From an uncultured Acetatifactor sp. (GTDB lineage: Bacteria > Bacillota > Clostridia > Lachnospirales > Lachnospiraceae): a stretch of 61,005 bases of DNA. The notes under the pieces were generated by a model, which worked only from the letters and a program-made list of their open reading frames with translations, did not search any database and was not told where the DNA came from. The DNA lies in contig NZ_CAJUCP010000029.1 of the NCBI RefSeq assembly GCF_910585425.1, positions 1 to 61,005 on the forward strand, written 5' to 3'. Below are positions 1-7,853 of the stretch, piece by piece (within the stretch, counting starts at the first letter, position 1; every line of letters starts with the position of its first letter). The translations under genes and the position numbers were made by a program.

Positions 1-2
1 CA

Positions 3-1136
3 GCTTTACCAGTCAATAATGCCTATGTAGAACAATGGATAAAAGAACGCCCTCTAAAAAGGCGAATTTCGATTAAACAATCGGATAGAATTTCCACACC
101 ATTGACGTATGGCATTTTACATCCTGTTATTTTAATGCCGAAGCAAACGGATTGGAGAAATATAAATCAGCTACGATATATTTTCACACATGAATATGTG
201 CATATTTATCGTCTGGATACTATTGCAAAGCTGATTGCTACATATGCCCTTTGTATTCATTGGTTCAATCCTTTTGTTTGGGTAATGTACATTCTTTTCA
301 ATCGTGATATTGAGCTGGCATGTGACGAAAGTGTTATACGACAATTTGGCGATAAATCAAAATCAGCCTATTCGTTAATGCTTATCAGTATGGAAGCAAA
401 GAAAAGTGGGTTTTCACCGCTTTGTAATAATTTCAGCAAAAATGCTATTGAGGAAAGGATTACTGCAATTATGAATACAAAACGAACAACAGCCATTACT
501 CTTTTATCTGCCTGCCTTATCGTGCTTGTTACCGTCAGTTTGTTTGCCACGTCTGCAATAGTTTCAACTGATAGTAAAACGGATAATGCGCTTGCTGCCA
601 GTGACCCGAAAATAAACACAAGTGATATTGTCGCAGATAAAAAAAGTGCTATGACTATTATCCATGAAAGTGCAGATATTCTCCATTACGAAGATGGCGC
701 ACCATATATTCACGATATCCTTACGAACAATACCGACAGTACCATTGTAGAAACCCAATATTGTATGCTGGCTTATAGCGAAACTGGTTCACCGCTAAAA
801 CTATATTGGAATTTCCTTGACAGCAGCGCGGAAAGCAGCTTTGAAAATACTGTTCGGACAAAGGAGAATATTTTGCGCAATCAAACCGAGGAATACCATG
901 GCGGCTGGTCGCTATATGATGGTGAAATCATGGAGGGCTTTCCAAAAGTCGGAAATGGCGAAGCGAATCAGGCTGCGTATTCATTGCTGTGCCTGGAGCA
1001 GGTTGTTTTTGAAGATGGGACAGTTTGGGATAACCCGGACTATGAAGACTGGTTTCAGGAGCATGCGGGCAAAGAAATGGATATAGATGAATTGCAAAAT
1101 TATTATCCATATGAATACAGGATAGAATCAGACTGA
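3..1136 (+). CDS. BlaR1/MecR1-like M56 family metallopeptidase, 5' end missing
   Basis: This is the C-terminal part of an antirepressor-type membrane peptidase. The frame is open to the left window edge; a TTG at 102 is only the first possible start inside the window, so the true start lies outside. The zinc motif HEYVH is near base 190 and is followed by the family-typical ELACDESV stretch near base 313. A hydrophobic segment at about bases 490-560 is probably a transmembrane helix, followed by about 190 extracellular residues. That tail does not look like the penicillin-binding sensor domain of true BlaR1, so the sensed signal is unknown. Family members usually pair with a BlaI/MecI repressor, which would be upstream and is not visible. 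The stretch is clearly more AT-rich than the DNA after 1140, suggesting recent transfer. Confidence 0.8.
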   Translation, partial: ALPVNNAYVEQWIKERPLKRRISIKQSDRISTPLTYGILHPVILMPKQTDWRNINQLRYIFTHEYVHIYRLDTIAKLIATYALCIHWFNPFVWVMYILFNRDIELACDESVIRQFGDKSKSAYSLMLISMEAKKSGFSPLCNNFSKNAIEERITAIMNTKRTTAITLLSACLIVLVTVSLFATSAIVSTDSKTDNALAASDPKINTSDIVADKKSAMTIIHESADILHYEDGAPYIHDILTNNTDSTIVETQYCMLAYSETGSPLKLYWNFLDSSAESSFENTVRTKENILRNQTEEYHGGWSLYDGEIMEGFPKVGNGEANQAAYSLLCLEQVVFEDGTVWDNPDYEDWFQEHAGKEMDIDELQNYYPYEYRIESD

Positions 1137-1159
1137 AGGCAGGGAAAGCCATTTTATGG

Positions 1160-1188
1160 TGGCAGATTCCGGAAGAAAATGATACAAT
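1160..1188 (+). promoter_or_regulatory. Candidate sigma-A promoter of the nucleotidyltransferase gene
   Basis: TGGCAG at 1160-1165 and TACAAT at 1183-1188 are separated by 17 bp. The site is 32 bp ahead of the ATG at 1221. The -35 match is weak. Confidence 0.4.
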
Positions 1189-1220
1189 AGAACCAAAACA
1201 AGATACGTCAAGGAGAAGAC

Positions 1221-1985
1221 ATGCGCCTGTTAGAATCCATAACGGAAGCCTTCGTCGCAGAGAGCAGGGAAATCCTGGGTGAAAACCTGGTGGGGATATA
1301 CCTCCATGGCTCCGCGGTGATGGGGTGCTTCAATGAGAAAAAAAGCGATATTGATTTACTGGTGGTGGTAGACGGGGAGCTTCCGGACGAGGTGAAAAAG
1401 CGGTATCTGGATATGGTGGTGAGGCTGAACGGAGACGCCCCGGAAAAGGGAATCGAAATGAGCGTCGTCAGAAAGGACGTGTGCAGGCCATTTGTCTATC
1501 CGACTCCCTTCGAGCTGCACTTCTCCGTCTCCCATCTGGAATGGTATCGGGAGAATCCCGCGGATTATATAGCGAGGATGAAGGGCGTGGACAGGGATCT
1601 GGCAGCCCATTTCACCGTCATCTGCCATAGGGGGAAATGCCTGTATGGGAAGGGGATCCAGGACGTTTTCGGGAAGGTGGACAGGCAGTATTATCTTGAC
1701 AGCATCCTGTCCGATATAGAGGACGCGGAGAAGGATATCATGGAAAATCCTGTCTATATCGTCCTGAACCTCTGCCGTGTGCTTGCCTGTAAAAGGGAGG
1801 GGGCTATCCTGTCTAAGAAGGAGGGCGGCGAATGGGGATTGAAAGCCCTGCCCGGGAGATATCATGGCCTGATATCACAGGCGCTGCGTGAATACGGGGC
1901 CGGGGAAGGGAAGGGCTGGGACGAAGCGGAGGCACAGGAATATGCTTCCTACATGGCGGAGCAGATTCATGGCGTCACAGGATAG
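1221..1985 (+). CDS. Aminoglycoside nucleotidyltransferase-like protein (AadA/ANT(9) type)
   Basis: The 254-residue product starts at an ATG preceded by AAGGAGAAG. Residues about 25-52 carry the nucleotidyltransferase signature GS(x)n followed by DIDLLVVV, which supplies the two metal-binding aspartates. The rest matches the length and layout of streptomycin/spectinomycin adenylyltransferases with a C-terminal helical DUF4111-like domain. Family members transfer AMP from ATP to an aminoglycoside hydroxyl. Whether this copy confers resistance cannot be judged from sequence; many chromosomal homologues are cryptic. It sits between an AT-rich M56 gene and a metallophosphoesterase, so context does not fix the substrate. 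Confidence 0.75.
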   Translation: MRLLESITEAFVAESREILGENLVGIYLHGSAVMGCFNEKKSDIDLLVVVDGELPDEVKKRYLDMVVRLNGDAPEKGIEMSVVRKDVCRPFVYPTPFELHFSVSHLEWYRENPADYIARMKGVDRDLAAHFTVICHRGKCLYGKGIQDVFGKVDRQYYLDSILSDIEDAEKDIMENPVYIVLNLCRVLACKREGAILSKKEGGEWGLKALPGRYHGLISQALREYGAGEGKGWDEAEAQEYASYMAEQIHGVTG

Positions 1986-2036
1986 AAAGGGAGCTTTACA
2001 GAAAGCTATGAAGACTGGGCAGGGAGGCGATTTATC

Positions 2037-2759
2037 ATAGCGACATACGTCATATCCGACATACACGGCGAATACGAAATGTTCCTGGAACTGCTCGGCG
2101 AAATCGGGCTGAGGGCAGAAGATACCTTATACATCCTGGGGGATGTCCTGGACAGGGGCCCCCATCCCATCCGGACGCTGCTGATGCTCATGAAGATGCC
2201 CAATGTGGTGTGCCTGGCGGGCAATCATGAGCTCATGGCGCTGGAGTGCCTGGGGTTCCTTATGAAGGAGATCACGGACATGTCCATCGGGGAACTGGAT
2301 GAGAAAACGCTGGAGAACCTTGTGACATGGCAGTATAACGGAAGCAGCACCACGATTGAGGAATTCCGTGGGCTGGGCCGGGAAATGCAGAAATCCGTGA
2401 TCGATTTCCTGAAGGAATTCTCCATCTATGAGGAACTGACCGTCAATGGCAGTGACTATCTGCTGGTCCACGCCGGGCTGGGCAATTATTGCCCGGAAAA
2501 GGATATTGAGGACTACTCTCTGAGAGATCTGATATGGGAGAGGGCGGATTATGGCATCCGATATTTCGACGACATATATGTGGTCACGGGCCATACGCCC
2601 ACACAGGAAATCCCCGGCAACCCCAGGCCGGGGTATATATTCAGGAGACATAACCATATCGCCATCGACTGCGGATGCCATCGCCCGGGAGGCCGCCTGG
2701 CCGCCATATGTCTTGACACAGGGGAAGAGTTCTATTCATCAGACAATGCGGGGCTTTAA
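2037..2759 (+). CDS. Calcineurin-like metallophosphoesterase (Ser/Thr phosphatase family), probable ATA start
   Basis: The protein shows the metallophosphoesterase motifs in order: SDIHGEY, GDVLDRG, GNHE, then VHAGL and TGHTP. These bind two metal ions and the phosphate. The first ATG in frame is at 2079, but it lies downstream of the codons for the essential SDIHGEY metal ligands, so it cannot be the start. Between the upstream stop at 1983 and 2079 there is no ATG, GTG or TTG in frame. An AGGGAGG site at 2021-2027 is followed after 9 bases by ATA at 2037, which would give a 240-residue protein beginning ATYVISDIHGE after the initiator. Either ATA is used or the start codon was mutated. The substrate, diadenosine polyphosphate or a phosphoprotein, is unknown. 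Confidence 0.8.
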   Translation: MATYVISDIHGEYEMFLELLGEIGLRAEDTLYILGDVLDRGPHPIRTLLMLMKMPNVVCLAGNHELMALECLGFLMKEITDMSIGELDEKTLENLVTWQYNGSSTTIEEFRGLGREMQKSVIDFLKEFSIYEELTVNGSDYLLVHAGLGNYCPEKDIEDYSLRDLIWERADYGIRYFDDIYVVTGHTPTQEIPGNPRPGYIFRRHNHIAIDCGCHRPGGRLAAICLDTGEEFYSSDNAGL

Positions 2760-2828
2760 ATAAACGCCAGACAGATATAATTTAGATGAAATATAGACTG
2801 GCCGGAAAAGAGCGGGAAAGATATGGAA

Positions 2829-2869
2829 AATCCCGGAAGCGCCGATGGAATATGGGCACTTCCGGGATT
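2829..2869. terminator. Bidirectional hairpin terminator between convergent genes
   Basis: AATCCCGGAAG at 2829-2839 pairs with CTTCCGGGATT at 2859-2869, an 11-bp perfect stem. It is flanked by T-rich or A-rich sequence on both sides. It can end the metallophosphoesterase transcript and the rubrerythrin transcript on the other strand. Confidence 0.65.
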
Positions 2870-2905
2870 CTTTCCTGTCTTTTCCCTGTACGCCTTAAGG
2901 ACGGA

Positions 2906-3448
2906 TCAATAGTTCTCCGCATGCACCTCGAAATAGCTCTGGGGATGGTTGCAGGTGGGGCAGACTTCCGGAGCCTTTGTGCCCACGATGATATGCCCGC
3001 AGTTGCGGCATTCCCATACCTTCACCTCGCTCTTCTCAAATACGGCTGCCGTCTCCACGTTCTTCAGCAGCGCGCGGTATCTCTCCTCGTGGTGCTTCTC
3101 GATCTCTCCCACCAGACGGAACTTGGCCGCAAGCTCCGGGAAGCCTTCCGCCTCCGCCGTCTTCGCGAAATTCTCGTACATGTCCGTCCACTCGAAGTTC
3201 TCGCCGTCTGCGGCTGCGGCAAGGTTCTCCTTGGTATCGCCGATTCCGGCCAGCTCCTTGAACCACATCTTGGCATGCTCTTTCTCGTTCTCCGCTGTCT
3301 TCAGGAACAGGGCCGCAATCTGCTCGTAGCCTTCCTTTTTCGCCGCGGAGGCGAAGTAGGTGTACTTGTTCCTGGCCTGGGACTCCCCGGCGAATGCCGC
3401 CTCCAGGTTCTTCTCTGTCTGCGTTCCCGCGTACTTTGTTGCTTTCAT
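2906..3448 (-). CDS. rbr: Rubrerythrin, independently initiated inside the longer frame
   Basis: From the internal ATG at 3448 the product is 180 residues, the normal rubrerythrin length. The N-terminal ferritin-like part has the diiron ligands in FAGESQARNKY and in the ENEKEHAKMW and EIEKHHEERY helices. The C-terminal rubredoxin part carries CRNCGH and CPTC. Rubrerythrins reduce hydrogen peroxide in anaerobes using electrons from rubredoxin. An excellent Shine-Dalgarno site (AAGGAGGAGA at 3454-3463) sits just ahead of this ATG, so separate translation is likely even though no stop codon divides it from the upstream domain. Confidence 0.9.
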   Translation of the reverse strand: MKATKYAGTQTEKNLEAAFAGESQARNKYTYFASAAKKEGYEQIAALFLKTAENEKEHAKMWFKELAGIGDTKENLAAAADGENFEWTDMYENFAKTAEAEGFPELAAKFRLVGEIEKHHEERYRALLKNVETAAVFEKSEVKVWECRNCGHIIVGTKAPEVCPTCNHPQSYFEVHAENY

Positions 3449-4975
3449 GTGTGTCTCCTCCTTGATATGATTTGCATGATTCTGTGCGTTGCCTGCCTCG
3501 GTGCTGCCGCCGGGATGGCCGGGCTGCGTCCGGACTGCCGCATCCTGCCGCCAGGCTGCGCCGCCTGCATGGGGAATGTCGGTGTGCTCCCATATCTCCT
3601 GGCTGATCGTGCAGAGGTCGTCCACCGACAGGCCATGGATGTCCCGGTTGCCCGTGATCCTGGCAAACGTCCGCAGCTCCTCCGCGGAGCATTTCAGGTA
3701 GTTCTCCACCCGCTTTGCGGCGGCATCGATATGTAATCTCTCCCGCAGCTTTTCGTCTTGGGTAGCCACGCCCACCGGGCACATGCCAGTGCCGCAGATG
3801 CGGTACTGCTGACAGGCGGCCGCCACCATAGCGGCGGAGGCGATTGCCACGGCGTCTGCGCCCATGGCGATTGCCTTTGCGAAGTCAGAGGATACCCGGA
3901 GGCCTCCCGTGATGACCAGGTCGATGTCCGCGCCCACGGCATCCAGGTATTTTCTGGCTCGACAGAGGGCGTAGATTGTGGGCACGCTGGTGGAATCCCT
4001 GATGATGGCGGGAGAGGCCCCGGTGGCGCCGCCCCTTCCGTCTATGGTGATGAAATCAGGCTCTGCGTAGACGCAGAACTCCAGGTCCCTCTCGATGCGC
4101 CCGGCGGCAATCTTGATGCCGATGGGCCTGCCCTCGCTCCTTCGGCGCAGCTCGCTCACCAGGTTCTTTAAATCCTGTGCGCTGTCGATGCCCGGGAACC
4201 TGGAGGGGCTGATCACATCCTGGCCCATGGGCTTGTTCCGGATCCTGGCGATTTCAGGGGTCACCTTTCCGCCCGGCAGATGTCCGCCCATCCCCGGCTT
4301 CGTCCCCTGTCCGATTTTGATCTCGATGGCATCGGAGGTCTTCAGGTTCTCGTCGGTGACGCTGTACAGATTGGGGACATATTCGAATATGTACTTATAA
4401 GCGGCTTCCTTTTCTTCCGGCAGGATGCCGCCCTCGCCGCTGCACATGGCCGTACCGGCGGCCGCGCTTCCTTTTGCCAGCGCGATCTTCGTCTCCCTGG
4501 AGAGGGCGCCGAAGGACATATGGGAGATGTACACCGGCATGTCAAGCGCCATGGGCTTTCTGGCCCGTTTCCCGATGACTGTCTTCAGGGACACCAGCGC
4601 GTGCTCGTCCAGGGGCATGGGATTCAGCTGCGCCCCCAGCACCAGCACGTCGTCCCAGTTCGGCATCTTCATCCTGGTGCCCATCGCCTCGATGGCCGAT
4701 TTCCCGGTGACCGCCATCTCATGGATTTCCCTCATGTAACGGTAATCGCTGTCGGTCCTGCGGGTCTCGGGCGGATAGGCCAGATCCAGGCCCGAAACGT
4801 TGGCGGGTGCCGCTTCCTTTCCGGGCGCAGGAGGAGCCGGGGGCTGCGGAAGCCCTGTGGCCCTGAATCTCTCCGCGGGCTGTCTGCAGACAGGGCATTC
4901 AGTCAGCTGGGAAAAGGGCTTCCCCTCTTTCTCCTCGTCATACACATAGCCGCAGATGCTGCATTTGTAGACCAT
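2906..4975 (-). CDS. Rubredoxin domain + FMN-dependent glutamate synthase domain, reading through into rubrerythrin
   Basis: This 689-codon frame has three parts. Residues 1-45 are a rubredoxin-like iron domain with CSICGY and CPVC. Residues about 80-475 are the FMN/iron-sulfur glutamate synthase-like domain, recognisable by the PSRFPGIDS and GGATGASPA stretches and by CGTGMCPVG. Residues 510-689 are a complete rubrerythrin. Relatives of the first two domains usually stop shortly after the WEHTDI stretch seen near residue 475. Here a 33-residue Gly/Pro/Asn-rich linker of non-domain character leads without a stop to the rubrerythrin methionine. It follows perR by 80 bp and probably belongs to its oxygen-defence operon. 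A fused polypeptide is possible, but rubrerythrin also has its own start (see 2906-3448). Confidence 0.75.
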   Translation of the reverse strand: MVYKCSICGYVYDEEKEGKPFSQLTECPVCRQPAERFRATGLPQPPAPPAPGKEAAPANVSGLDLAYPPETRRTDSDYRYMREIHEMAVTGKSAIEAMGTRMKMPNWDDVLVLGAQLNPMPLDEHALVSLKTVIGKRARKPMALDMPVYISHMSFGALSRETKIALAKGSAAAGTAMCSGEGGILPEEKEAAYKYIFEYVPNLYSVTDENLKTSDAIEIKIGQGTKPGMGGHLPGGKVTPEIARIRNKPMGQDVISPSRFPGIDSAQDLKNLVSELRRRSEGRPIGIKIAAGRIERDLEFCVYAEPDFITIDGRGGATGASPAIIRDSTSVPTIYALCRARKYLDAVGADIDLVITGGLRVSSDFAKAIAMGADAVAIASAAMVAAACQQYRICGTGMCPVGVATQDEKLRERLHIDAAAKRVENYLKCSAEELRTFARITGNRDIHGLSVDDLCTISQEIWEHTDIPHAGGAAWRQDAAVRTQPGHPGGSTEAGNAQNHANHIKEETHMKATKYAGTQTEKNLEAAFAGESQARNKYTYFASAAKKEGYEQIAALFLKTAENEKEHAKMWFKELAGIGDTKENLAAAADGENFEWTDMYENFAKTAEAEGFPELAAKFRLVGEIEKHHEERYRALLKNVETAAVFEKSEVKVWECRNCGHIIVGTKAPEVCPTCNHPQSYFEVHAENY
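3454..3463 (-). promoter_or_regulatory. Internal ribosome binding site for rubrerythrin
   Basis: AAGGAGGAGA on the minus strand lies 5 bases before the ATG at 3448. It falls inside the open frame of the upstream glutamate synthase-like domain. It is the main argument that rubrerythrin is made as a separate protein. Confidence 0.75.
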
Positions 4976-5055
4976 GATAAGTACCTCCTATTTCTTATTG
5001 TTCCGCATCTGTCCCTCCGGTGTCAGGGCATAGTGAAGCCATTCCTGCCCAGGAC

Positions 5056-5415
5056 TTATCTTTCCCTGCACTTTGGGCAGAGGTAGAACACCTTCAAATC
5101 ATAGGACAGAATCGGCGCCCCCAGCTGCTTTTCCAGGTTCTCTGTCAGACTGTCGAACGTCATGTCGGACAGGGCGCCGCATTTTCTGCATACCAGATGG
5201 TCGTGCCTGAGGATTTTGTCGTAGCGGTCGGGAGAGCTTTCCATGGACAGCCTCCGTACCAGGCCTTCCTGGCACAGGGCGTTCAGATTGTTGTATACAG
5301 TTGCCTGGACGACCTTGGGCTCCGTCTTTTTCAGCTCCAGAAAAATTTGCTCGGCCGTCATGTGCTCGTTGGATTGATTGATCAGCCCTAATATCAGCTC
5401 CGCGTATCTGCCCAC
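5056..5415 (-). CDS. perR: Fur-family peroxide regulator (PerR-like)
   Basis: The 119-residue protein has the winged-helix part (AEQIFLELKK to VVQATVYNNLNAL) and the metal-binding part with HDHLVCRKCG and, at the end, CPKC. The two CxxC pairs are the structural zinc site typical of Fur/PerR. The start is GTG at 5415 behind GGAGGAG at 5424-5430. It is somewhat shorter at the N-terminus than many family members. It precedes the rubredoxin/rubrerythrin gene by 80 bp in the same direction. That neighbour and the operator over its own promoter argue for PerR, a repressor inactivated by peroxide, over an iron-sensing Fur. Zur or Fur remains possible. Confidence 0.8.
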   Translation of the reverse strand: MGRYAELILGLINQSNEHMTAEQIFLELKKTEPKVVQATVYNNLNALCQEGLVRRLSMESSPDRYDKILRHDHLVCRKCGALSDMTFDSLTENLEKQLGAPILSYDLKVFYLCPKCRER

Positions 5416-5431
5416 CTTTTCGGCTCCTCCT

Positions 5432-5446
5432 TTAGAATTATTCTAA
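5432..5446. promoter_or_regulatory. Per-box-like operator
   Basis: TTAGAAT-T-ATTCTAA is a perfect 7-1-7 inverted repeat. It differs from the Per-box consensus TTATAATnATTATAA at one symmetrical position per arm. It lies between the -10 box and the ribosome binding site of perR, so binding would shut off perR and the genes behind it. Confidence 0.7.
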
Positions 5447-5474
5447 TTATAACACCTTTGCGGGGGCTTGTCCA
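5446..5474 (-). promoter_or_regulatory. Promoter of the perR-rubrerythrin operon
   Basis: On the minus strand TGGACA (5474-5469) and TATAAT (5451-5446) are separated by 17 bp. The -10 box abuts the Per-box-like palindrome. Confidence 0.7.
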
Positions 5475-5525
5475 GAGGGAATTTGACGACAGGTGCGTGC
5501 CTGTATGCAGCGGGGCCCACAGCGG

Positions 5526-6461
5526 TCAGGACATGAAATCAGCACTTTTCTTCTGCATCAGCTGTTGGTATTTCTTGGGCGAAATGTGGTAATACAGCTT
5601 GAAGGCCTTACAAAAAGAGGGAATATCCGCAAATTGCAGGGTCTCGGCAATGACGGCGATAGAGATATCCTGGCTGAGCATTTCTGCCGCTTTCTCAAAG
5701 CGCCTTTGTGTGTAATAGCCCTTTAGCGTGATGCCCATAGTCTGGGAAAAAATCTTGGAAAGATAGCAATAGCTGTAATCAAATACCGAACGGATATCGG
5801 AAAGCTTCTTGATATTGGTCAGATTGCTGTCAATATAATTCGTAATTTCGTAGATTAAGGGCATGGTATTATTCATTTCCAAAAGGGTGGTATAATTGTT
5901 GCGAGGCTGGTTGCAGAGATTCCTGTAGGTGTAAATGACAATCTGCCGGATATAGGATTCAAACATTTCCATTGCCAGATATTCCGGAGCCGAGATTTCA
6001 TTCAGGGCCAGGGTAAACAGGTTAAAAATATTGTAATTATCCATGGCCAGAGGGTTCTTGAGGTTGGAAAACAGGCTGCGCAGCTTCTCGAACTTCTGGT
6101 AGTCGGCATGTTCTTCCCGGAAAGTAAAGCCAAGGCACATATAGCGCAGGGGGTTGGTCCGGAAGGATTTGATGCGGTGAATATCCGAAATGTCGGTAAA
6201 AAATACCATGTTGGACTTCACCGGCCAGGCGGTTTCGTTGACATAAAAAGTACCTTCGCCGGAAACGATATAGGAAATCTCATAACAGAGCTGCTTGTGG
6301 TTGGGGACTTCATAGTCTGAAGAACAGGCCAAATCGCTGATCTGGTAGATATTGAACAGGCCCAGAGTCAGCGGAGAGGAAAAATAATCAACATTGAGAT
6401 GATAACGCTTTTTCTGTTTGGCGCTGTTGTCTTCATGGATTAACTCTACATAATTTTCTAT
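5526..6461 (-). CDS. AraC-family transcriptional regulator with N-terminal cupin domain, probable ATA start
   Basis: The C-terminal third holds the AraC double helix-turn-helix, ending in the family-typical pattern around FADIPSFCKAFKLYYHISP. The N-terminal half looks like a cupin ligand pocket (YIVSGEGTFYVNE). The first standard start, TTG at 6332, would cut the cupin domain. The frame continues upstream through plausible protein to a TGA, with no ATG, GTG or TTG. AGGGAGG at 6477-6471 is followed after 9 bases by ATA at 6461, giving 311 residues starting (M)ENYVELIHEDN. It is divergent from the carbohydrate genes and is their most likely activator. Confidence 0.8.
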   Translation of the reverse strand: MENYVELIHEDNSAKQKKRYHLNVDYFSSPLTLGLFNIYQISDLACSSDYEVPNHKQLCYEISYIVSGEGTFYVNETAWPVKSNMVFFTDISDIHRIKSFRTNPLRYMCLGFTFREEHADYQKFEKLRSLFSNLKNPLAMDNYNIFNLFTLALNEISAPEYLAMEMFESYIRQIVIYTYRNLCNQPRNNYTTLLEMNNTMPLIYEITNYIDSNLTNIKKLSDIRSVFDYSYCYLSKIFSQTMGITLKGYYTQRRFEKAAEMLSQDISIAVIAETLQFADIPSFCKAFKLYYHISPKKYQQLMQKKSADFMS

Positions 6462-6556
6462 AGTGACATCCCTCCCTTTTCAAAGCAATATAGAGAAGTT
6501 ATGAGCAATTCCACCCTTATAGCCAAGGCTTTAAGAGGTTATTAAGAACCATTCTC

Positions 6557-6585
6557 ATTATAGTACACAAAAGGGCTAAAGTCAA
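6557..6585 (-). promoter_or_regulatory. Promoter of the AraC regulator
   Basis: On the minus strand TTGACT (6585-6580) and TATAAT (6562-6557) are separated by exactly 17 bp. This is a near-consensus sigma-A promoter about 100 bp ahead of the ATA start. Confidence 0.75.
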
Positions 6586-6597
6586 CAAACAAAAAAA

Positions 6598-6613
6598 TGA
6601 CAATAAATATAGT
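6598..6613 (+). promoter_or_regulatory. Candidate regulator site shared with the ABC-importer operon, copy 1
   Basis: TGACAATAAATATAGT matches TGACAATATTTACAGT at 12571-12586 in 13 of 16 positions. It lies upstream of the AraC -35 box and 11 bp ahead of a weak plus-strand promoter (TTGCCT at 6625-6630, 18 bp, TAAGAT at 6649-6654). An AraC protein bound here could govern both directions. No other gene is seen in the 323-bp gap 6462-6784. Confidence 0.4.
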
Positions 6614-6784
6614 GTCTTTTGGCATTGCCTGTCGGGAGAGATAAAGGGTAAGATAAAAACGGAAGGGCCATTGCCATTTGGAAGCAGAGGCGCTTTCAGG
6701 ATCCGTCAATCACAGGTTTGCGTCTGCGCGTTGCCTGCCGCAAACCGGTTAGGCGCAGCAGGCAACGCAGAAATGGAGCGGAAT

Positions 6785-7828
6785 ATGGAAAAATTGAAAA
6801 TAGGAATTGTGGGTGCCGGCAATATTGCGAACAATGCGCATCTGCCCGCATACAAGGACTGCAAGAATGCCGTGCCAACGGCAATATGCGATATCAATTT
6901 TGAGCGTGCGCAGGAGACCGCCCGGAAACATGGCATCGGGCAGGTTTATGCTTCCGTGGAGGAGATGCTTGAAAAAGCGGATATCGATGCCGTTGATATC
7001 TGCACCTGGAATAATGCCCATGCGCCGGCATGCATTGCGGCGGCGAAAGCCGGAAAGCATGTGCTGTGTGAAAAGCCCCTGGCGCTGAACCTGACCCAGG
7101 CCCTGGAGATGGAAAGGGCCGTGGAGGAAGCTGGCATCGTATTTATGCTGGCGGTGCCTTCCCGGTTCGGTTATGAAAATATGTATGTGCGCGATATGTA
7201 TGAACGGGGTGAGCTGGGTGAAGTATATTATGCCAAGACATCCGCGATCCGCCGCAGAGGTACGCCCTTCGGATGGTTCACCGACCATAAGACCTCCGGC
7301 GGCGGTCCCGTGATCGATATCGGCATCCATCGCATTGACGCGGCCTGGTATCTGATGGGGACCCCGAAACCAATCAGGGTGTCGGCCAACATTTTTCATA
7401 AGATCGGCGATTATCAGACAAAGGGCGTAGGCCGTTGGATCGGGACTCCCTGTCCTGACAACCGGTTCGACTGCGAGGACTCCGGTGCGGGCGTCATCCA
7501 TTTTGAAAACGGCGCGGTGATGCTTTTTGAGGCCAGCTGGGCCCTGAATGCGGAAGCTAAGGAAGAGACCATTATCTGCGGCGCCAAGGCTGGCGTGAAT
7601 CTGGAGCCTCTGACCATTTACGGAGAGCGCAACGATTATCTGAGTACCGACGGCATTACCGTTTTTGAGAGCAATAACAAGTTTCTGCTGGAGATCGAGC
7701 ATTTTGCGGAGCATGCCCTGGCGGGGGACAGGAATACGAAATATCCCATGGAGCAGGCAGTACAGATGCAGAGCATGCTGCAGGCCATCTACGATTCCGC
7801 AGAAGCGAAGAAAGAAATAATCCTGTAG
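6785..7828 (+). CDS. Gfo/Idh/MocA family oxidoreductase
   Basis: The ATG at 6785 behind GGAGCGG gives 347 residues that begin at once with the Rossmann fold GIVGAGNIANNAHL, so longer starts upstream were rejected. EKPLAL near residue 95 is the conserved lysine-proline motif of the family, and the C-terminal half holds the substrate domain with DIGIHRIDAAWYL. Members oxidise or reduce sugars and sugar derivatives with NAD(P). It is the first gene of the unit that includes an isomerase, NagA and a ROK kinase, so a sugar or glycoside substrate is inferred. The exact substrate cannot be read from sequence. Confidence 0.88.
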   Translation: MEKLKIGIVGAGNIANNAHLPAYKDCKNAVPTAICDINFERAQETARKHGIGQVYASVEEMLEKADIDAVDICTWNNAHAPACIAAAKAGKHVLCEKPLALNLTQALEMERAVEEAGIVFMLAVPSRFGYENMYVRDMYERGELGEVYYAKTSAIRRRGTPFGWFTDHKTSGGGPVIDIGIHRIDAAWYLMGTPKPIRVSANIFHKIGDYQTKGVGRWIGTPCPDNRFDCEDSGAGVIHFENGAVMLFEASWALNAEAKEETIICGAKAGVNLEPLTIYGERNDYLSTDGITVFESNNKFLLEIEHFAEHALAGDRNTKYPMEQAVQMQSMLQAIYDSAEAKKEIIL

Positions 7829-7853
7829 GGAAGAGCGAGGAGGAAGAGAGGAC

